This document shows positions 60,646 to 64,000 of a DNA stretch of 64,000 bases, in pieces. Source of the DNA: Legionella bozemanae (GTDB lineage Bacteria; Pseudomonadota; Gammaproteobacteria; Legionellales; Legionellaceae); the NCBI RefSeq assembly GCF_001648595.1, contig NZ_LBAW01000021.1, forward strand, positions 1 to 64,000, written 5' to 3'. A program made the position numbers and the translations under genes. Numbering within the stretch: position 1 is the first letter of the stretch; every line of letters starts with the position of its first letter. The notes beneath the pieces were generated by a model that worked only from the letters and a program-made list of their open reading frames with translations, searched no databases and was not told where the DNA came from.

Positions 60646-62628
60646 TTGAAAAAAGACTGTTCCTATTTTCAGCTTATTCTCGTGTTGTTATGTTCCATTT
60701 TTTGTGTGAATGGATGGTCTTCTCAAAGACTACCGCTTTTGAGCGATTTTATGCGCATTAAGACAGTCAGTGAGCCTGATATATCACGAGATGGAAAATG
60801 GGTAGTTTATACAGTAGAAGAAAATATTAGCAAAATAGACGCAGTAAGTAATATCTGGGTAGTATCCTACGATGGTAAAATATCAAAGCAACTTACGAAT
60901 AATAAGAAAAACAGCAGTTTTTTACCCAAATGGAGTCCAAATGGTCAATGGATTGCTTTTTTATTTGAGAATAATGAGGCGAAAGGTCTGCAGTTATTAA
61001 ATAGACAAAGCGGACAAATTATTAGATTAACTAATAGCCTGTATGATGTCAGTGATTTTGCATGGTCTCCCGATTCCCAAAATATTGCTTTTATTGCCAG
61101 TGAAGCAAATGAAAAGGATTCCAAAAATAAACCCATAGTCATCACAAGATATCTTTTTAAAAAGGATACAGAAGGGTACCTTGGCGAAAAAAGAACGCAT
61201 CTTTATCGCCTAGCGATCCGAAACAAACAAATTGAGTTATTGACTCCAGGTCCTTATGATGAATGGGCTCCAGCATGGTCTCCTAATGGAGATTACATTG
61301 CATTTATTTCTAAAAGAGGGAATGAACCGGATAGGAGTTACAATTCGGATGTGTATGTGATACGTAACAAATCCGGAAGCAAGGCGATACAATTGACCCG
61401 TTTTCCAGGAGGGGGAATGGATCCGGATTGGGAATCTACTCCCTCATGGAGCCCTAATAACGCACAAATAGCTTATTTAAGCTTTAATAATAAGTCCCCT
61501 ATCTATGCTCCCACACAATTAGCGGTGGTTGGATTGACCACTCATAAGGAGCAGATTATTGCCCCTATAGATCGCTGGTTTACCAAACCTAAATGGTCTG
61601 AAGATGGTAAGAAAATATATGCATTGATTGAGACGAGCAGAAATACACATCTTAGTGAAATTGATGTCGCTACCGGCACTGTCAGAACATTAACTAAAGG
61701 TGAGCGAGTTGATAGTGAATTTTCAATAGGGCAGCAACGAATAGTAATTGTTTCCTCTGATGATCAACATCCGCCAGAATTGTTTGCAGTAGAAAATACG
61801 TTAAGGCCATTAACCCACCATAATCAAAAACTTTTAGATGAAGTGATCTTTCGTCCTTTGGAAGACATTGAATTTAAAAGCTCTGATGGAACTTTAATCG
61901 AAGGTTTATTGCTGAAACCTGCACATTATAAACCTGGAAAACAATATCCCGCATTTTTAAATTTACATGGAGGGCCTGTTTATCAATCCAGTCATGAGTT
62001 TAATTTTGATTGGCAGTGGCTCGCTGCAGAGGGATATACCATTATTGCCCCTAACCCGCGAGGAAGCTCTGGAAAAGGATATGAGTTTTCCCATGCCATT
62101 AACGCGGACTGGGGAAATCTTGATGTCAAAGATGCCCTTGCTTCTGTGGATTATGTAATTAAGAAAGGTATTGTCGATCCTAATCAATTGGCTGTAGGAG
62201 GTTGGAGTTATGGCGGCATGCTGACTAATTATATTATTGCAAGCACTCAACGTTTTAAAGCAGCGATTAGTGGAGCTGGGACTGGTAGTATTTTGGGAAA
62301 CTATGGTGAGGATCAATATACTTTAGATTACGAGTCTGAACTGGGAAAACCTTGGTTAAACACTCAGATTTACCTGAAGCTTAGTTACCCATTAATGAAG
62401 GCGAATAAGATTAAAACGCCGACTTTGTTTATGTGTGCCAGTTTGGATTTTAACATGCCATGCATTGGTTCCGAACAATTATATCAGGCCTTAAAATCAC
62501 TGAATATACCCACACAATTGATCATTTATCCCGAGCAATACCATACACTTGATAGACCAGATTTTCAAATAGACCGTTTGCAACGATTTAAAGATTGGAT
62601 GGATTTATATCTTAAAAAGGCCAATTAA
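60646..62628 (+). CDS. S9 family prolyl-oligopeptidase-type peptidase, secreted
   Basis: A 660-residue protein with a signal peptide (about 1-25, ending GWSS). A beta-propeller of TolB/WD-like blades (WSPNGQWIAFLF, WSPDSQNIAFIA, WSPNGDYIAFIS, WSPNNAQIAYLS) leads to an alpha/beta-hydrolase domain (about 400-655). GGWSYGGMLTNY gives the catalytic serine (about 520), CASLDFNMP the aspartate (about 601) and EQYHTLDRP the histidine. It should cut dipeptides or acyl-peptides in the periplasm. The start is TTG at 60646; AAAGGGAA lies just before it. Confidence 0.9.
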   Translation: MKKDCSYFQLILVLLCSIFCVNGWSSQRLPLLSDFMRIKTVSEPDISRDGKWVVYTVEENISKIDAVSNIWVVSYDGKISKQLTNNKKNSSFLPKWSPNGQWIAFLFENNEAKGLQLLNRQSGQIIRLTNSLYDVSDFAWSPDSQNIAFIASEANEKDSKNKPIVITRYLFKKDTEGYLGEKRTHLYRLAIRNKQIELLTPGPYDEWAPAWSPNGDYIAFISKRGNEPDRSYNSDVYVIRNKSGSKAIQLTRFPGGGMDPDWESTPSWSPNNAQIAYLSFNNKSPIYAPTQLAVVGLTTHKEQIIAPIDRWFTKPKWSEDGKKIYALIETSRNTHLSEIDVATGTVRTLTKGERVDSEFSIGQQRIVIVSSDDQHPPELFAVENTLRPLTHHNQKLLDEVIFRPLEDIEFKSSDGTLIEGLLLKPAHYKPGKQYPAFLNLHGGPVYQSSHEFNFDWQWLAAEGYTIIAPNPRGSSGKGYEFSHAINADWGNLDVKDALASVDYVIKKGIVDPNQLAVGGWSYGGMLTNYIIASTQRFKAAISGAGTGSILGNYGEDQYTLDYESELGKPWLNTQIYLKLSYPLMKANKIKTPTLFMCASLDFNMPCIGSEQLYQALKSLNIPTQLIIYPEQYHTLDRPDFQIDRLQRFKDWMDLYLKKAN

Positions 62629-62668
62629 TAAATAATTCTAGACAATTACAATTCAACGCTTTTATTTA

Positions 62669-63019
62669 ATGTATTTAAAGAATATGGCAGGTGCCCCCTC
62701 TCCTTATGATGTGAAAGACATCTATCCTACAGGAAAATGCGGTAAAAGAACTATTGATCCAAAGCAGATAGTATGTGTGTTTTCAAAATCTAAAAATGAG
62801 GCTATTTTACGAGAAATTGAATCCAAGGTAGTCCTTCTCTTTAAGCCAGCAACAAACTGTGATGATGCTCTTTCTACAGGGGCTATTTTAAATGTCTTAA
62901 GGGAAACAAAGCTGAAAGGGAATGAAAAGAAATTAACCATTGAAAAAGTGCGCTACAGGCTAATTGAATCAGAATGTGACACACAGTGGGATGATTTTAA
63001 ATATCATGTTTTTTTTTGA
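62669..63019 (+). CDS. Hypothetical protein
   Basis: A 116-residue soluble protein after the peptidase. It has a helical and strand mix (PKQIVCVFSKSKNEAILREI, SKVVLLFKPATNCDDALSTG) with five cysteines and no signal peptide. ATG at 62669 lacks a clear ribosome binding site; an ATG at 62684 is an alternative start. No family is recognised. Confidence 0.45.
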   Translation: MYLKNMAGAPSPYDVKDIYPTGKCGKRTIDPKQIVCVFSKSKNEAILREIESKVVLLFKPATNCDDALSTGAILNVLRETKLKGNEKKLTIEKVRYRLIESECDTQWDDFKYHVFF

Positions 63020-63110
63020 TCAAGGTGGTTATTTTGAAACATTCAAACGTAACCTTTCTCAAATCAATAGCAATTTAGAGTTCTACAGAATGAAGTTATA
63101 GCGTATTGCA

Positions 63111-63656
63111 TTATAAATTGGATTTTATATAAAAAATATCAACTAAAACATTTTTAAAATAAGTTCTTTTCAAGTGACCCATACCAACTTTTTGTGCCAC
63201 CTTCTTTGAAGCAATATTATCTATTTGAATAATGGAAATTAAATTGGCTAGGCCTAACTGTTTAAATGCATAGTCCCTTATAGCCTTGGCTGCTTCAGTA
63301 GCAATTCCTTTACTCCAGGAGTTTTGCTCGAGCCGATAACCAAGTTCAATATATAATTCTCCATCAACGGTTTGTTGTAATAACCCACAAAAACCAATGA
63401 GTTTTTTATTTTCTTTCAGGGTAAGTGCCAATAGGCCAAAACCTTTCTCTTTATATGAAGCTATCCATGACATCATTTGCTGTTTTACTGTTTCCCTATC
63501 AAGAGGTTTGCCTGTACCTATAAAACGCATCACTTCTGGATCAGCACATATCAACGAAAAACAATCTAGATCTTCTAAGGTAAAGGGGCGAAGTAATAAT
63601 CGTTCTGTTTCAATTTTAAGATTTGGGTCAAATTTTCTTACTGAGTTTGTTTTCAT
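63111..63656 (-). CDS. GNAT N-acetyltransferase, RimJ/RimL-like
   Basis: A 181-residue acetyltransferase. ETERLLLRPFTLEDLDCFSL is the family's opening strand and helix, LIGFCGLLQQTVDGELYIEL the central sheet and YRLEQNSWSKGIATEAAKAI the acetyl-CoA loop (Q/R-x-x-G-x-A-like). ISIIQIDNIASKKVAQKVGM is the typical N-x-x-S-x-x-V-x-x-K-x-G-M end. It acetylates an amino group on a ribosomal or other substrate; which is unknown. It is the intact relative of the GNAT remnant near 4.8 kb. Confidence 0.9.
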   Translation of the reverse strand: MKTNSVRKFDPNLKIETERLLLRPFTLEDLDCFSLICADPEVMRFIGTGKPLDRETVKQQMMSWIASYKEKGFGLLALTLKENKKLIGFCGLLQQTVDGELYIELGYRLEQNSWSKGIATEAAKAIRDYAFKQLGLANLISIIQIDNIASKKVAQKVGMGHLKRTYFKNVLVDIFYIKSNL

Positions 63657-63882
63657 TTAAAATTCTCTTATAGAAATACTCTTAATTCTAAATTTTCTAA
63701 TTACTTTTTTCATCCGCAAATCAAATAGCCCAAAACAAGCAAGAATCGCCGCATGTAGCGCTTTCTATGTTAAAAATATCCCAATCAAGCTCTTTGGTGC
63801 ACGACACATTAGATTCTTCCGTCAAAAACGAGTTTAAATGAAGTTTCTTTTACTTCCATAACTAAAAACTGGTCAAAGTGAT

Positions 63883-63916
63883 ACCCCATAGACTATAAAT
63901 ATCTATAGGGTTTTTA
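63883..63916 (+). terminator. Hairpin before the response-regulator gene
   Basis: ACCCCATAGA-CTATAAATA-TCTATAGGGT pairs in nine of ten positions and is followed by TTTTATTTG. It may end an upstream rightward transcript or act as a leader hairpin for the regulator gene, whose start is 25 bases after the stem. Confidence 0.5.
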
Positions 63917-63935
63917 TTTGCTGCCAAGAGTTTTT

Positions 63936-64000
63936 ATGGATAAAAAATATAATATCCTGTATGTTGATGATGAAACGAATAATCTTACCGCTTTTGTCGC
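63936..64000 (+). CDS. Response regulator, start only
   Basis: The gene starts at ATG 63936 and runs off the window. The 21 complete codons read MDKKYNILYVDDETNNLTAF and one more residue. The DDE triad in ILYVDDE is the acidic pocket of a receiver domain, so this is the N-terminus of a two-component regulator; the output domain lies outside the window. Confidence 0.75.
   Translation, partial: MDKKYNILYVDDETNNLTAFV

Overview
The window is AT-rich chromosomal DNA that reads most like a Legionella species or a close relative. The reasons are many single-gene transcription units, several large proteins with eukaryote-like folds (HEAT-like repeats, a tubulin-tyrosine-ligase ATP-grasp, a PARG-type macrodomain, an atypical kinase, a mono-ADP-ribosyltransferase), C-termini rich in Glu/Asp or Ser/Thr, and a PmrA-like box in front of the kinase-like gene. 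No rRNA, tRNA, CRISPR array, intact insertion sequence or prophage was recognised. The genus is an inference from gene content.

Layout. 0.2-5.2 kb: a tandem-repeat HEAT-like protein, a small membrane protein, a probable mono-ADP-ribosyltransferase, then a decayed stretch with broken FAD-oxidase and GNAT genes. 5.3-9.7 kb: a CLC chloride/proton antiporter, an M14/aspartoacylase-like protein that has lost its two zinc histidines and is coupled to an MFS transporter, and a KTSC-like small protein. 9.9-12.2 kb: an inverse-autotransporter-type barrel joined to a beta-helix passenger. 12.4-18.5 kb: a surface-sugar cluster (WecE transaminase, left-handed beta-helix acyltransferase, GT2, GT39-like membrane protein) with remnants of a ketoacyl synthase III gene and an ACP gene inside it. 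19-20.4 kb: a membrane methyltransferase and an SDR.

20.4-23.5 kb holds the best candidate for an undescribed system. Two overlapping genes encode proteins with C-terminal HEAT-like helices; the second has a cupin-like HDHNFD motif. Next comes a 50-residue acidic peptide gene with a strong ribosome binding site and a leader-like layout, then a JmjC/cupin_8-type 2-oxoglutarate hydroxylase converging on it across a long hairpin. It looks like a small peptide-modification (RiPP-like) locus.

24.4-29.1 kb: a three-gene phosphorelay operon (MHYT hybrid kinase, single REC, Hpt-REC-GGDEF). 29-33.5 kb: small proteins, ChaB, a GT39-like protein and a dispersed palindromic repeat. 33.7-37.6 kb: a sulfatase-superfamily / methyltransferase / DPGTGS-peptide operon. 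38-45.5 kb: effector-like genes (FAD monooxygenase-TPR fusion, papain/C39-like protease, atypical kinase with PmrA box, TTL ATP-grasp) plus an alkyltransferase-like repair protein. 45.5-50.6 kb: cupin, AhpD-like and SDR proteins, ExoD, and several very small membrane proteins, resembling a stress or envelope cluster. 50.6-54.4 kb: an outer-membrane channel-like protein and a secreted GH5 glucanase. 54.7-64 kb: a flavin reductase, membrane proteins of unknown role, a lipoprotein, a PARG-like hydrolase, a His-rich secreted peptide, an S9 peptidase, a GNAT and the start of a response regulator.
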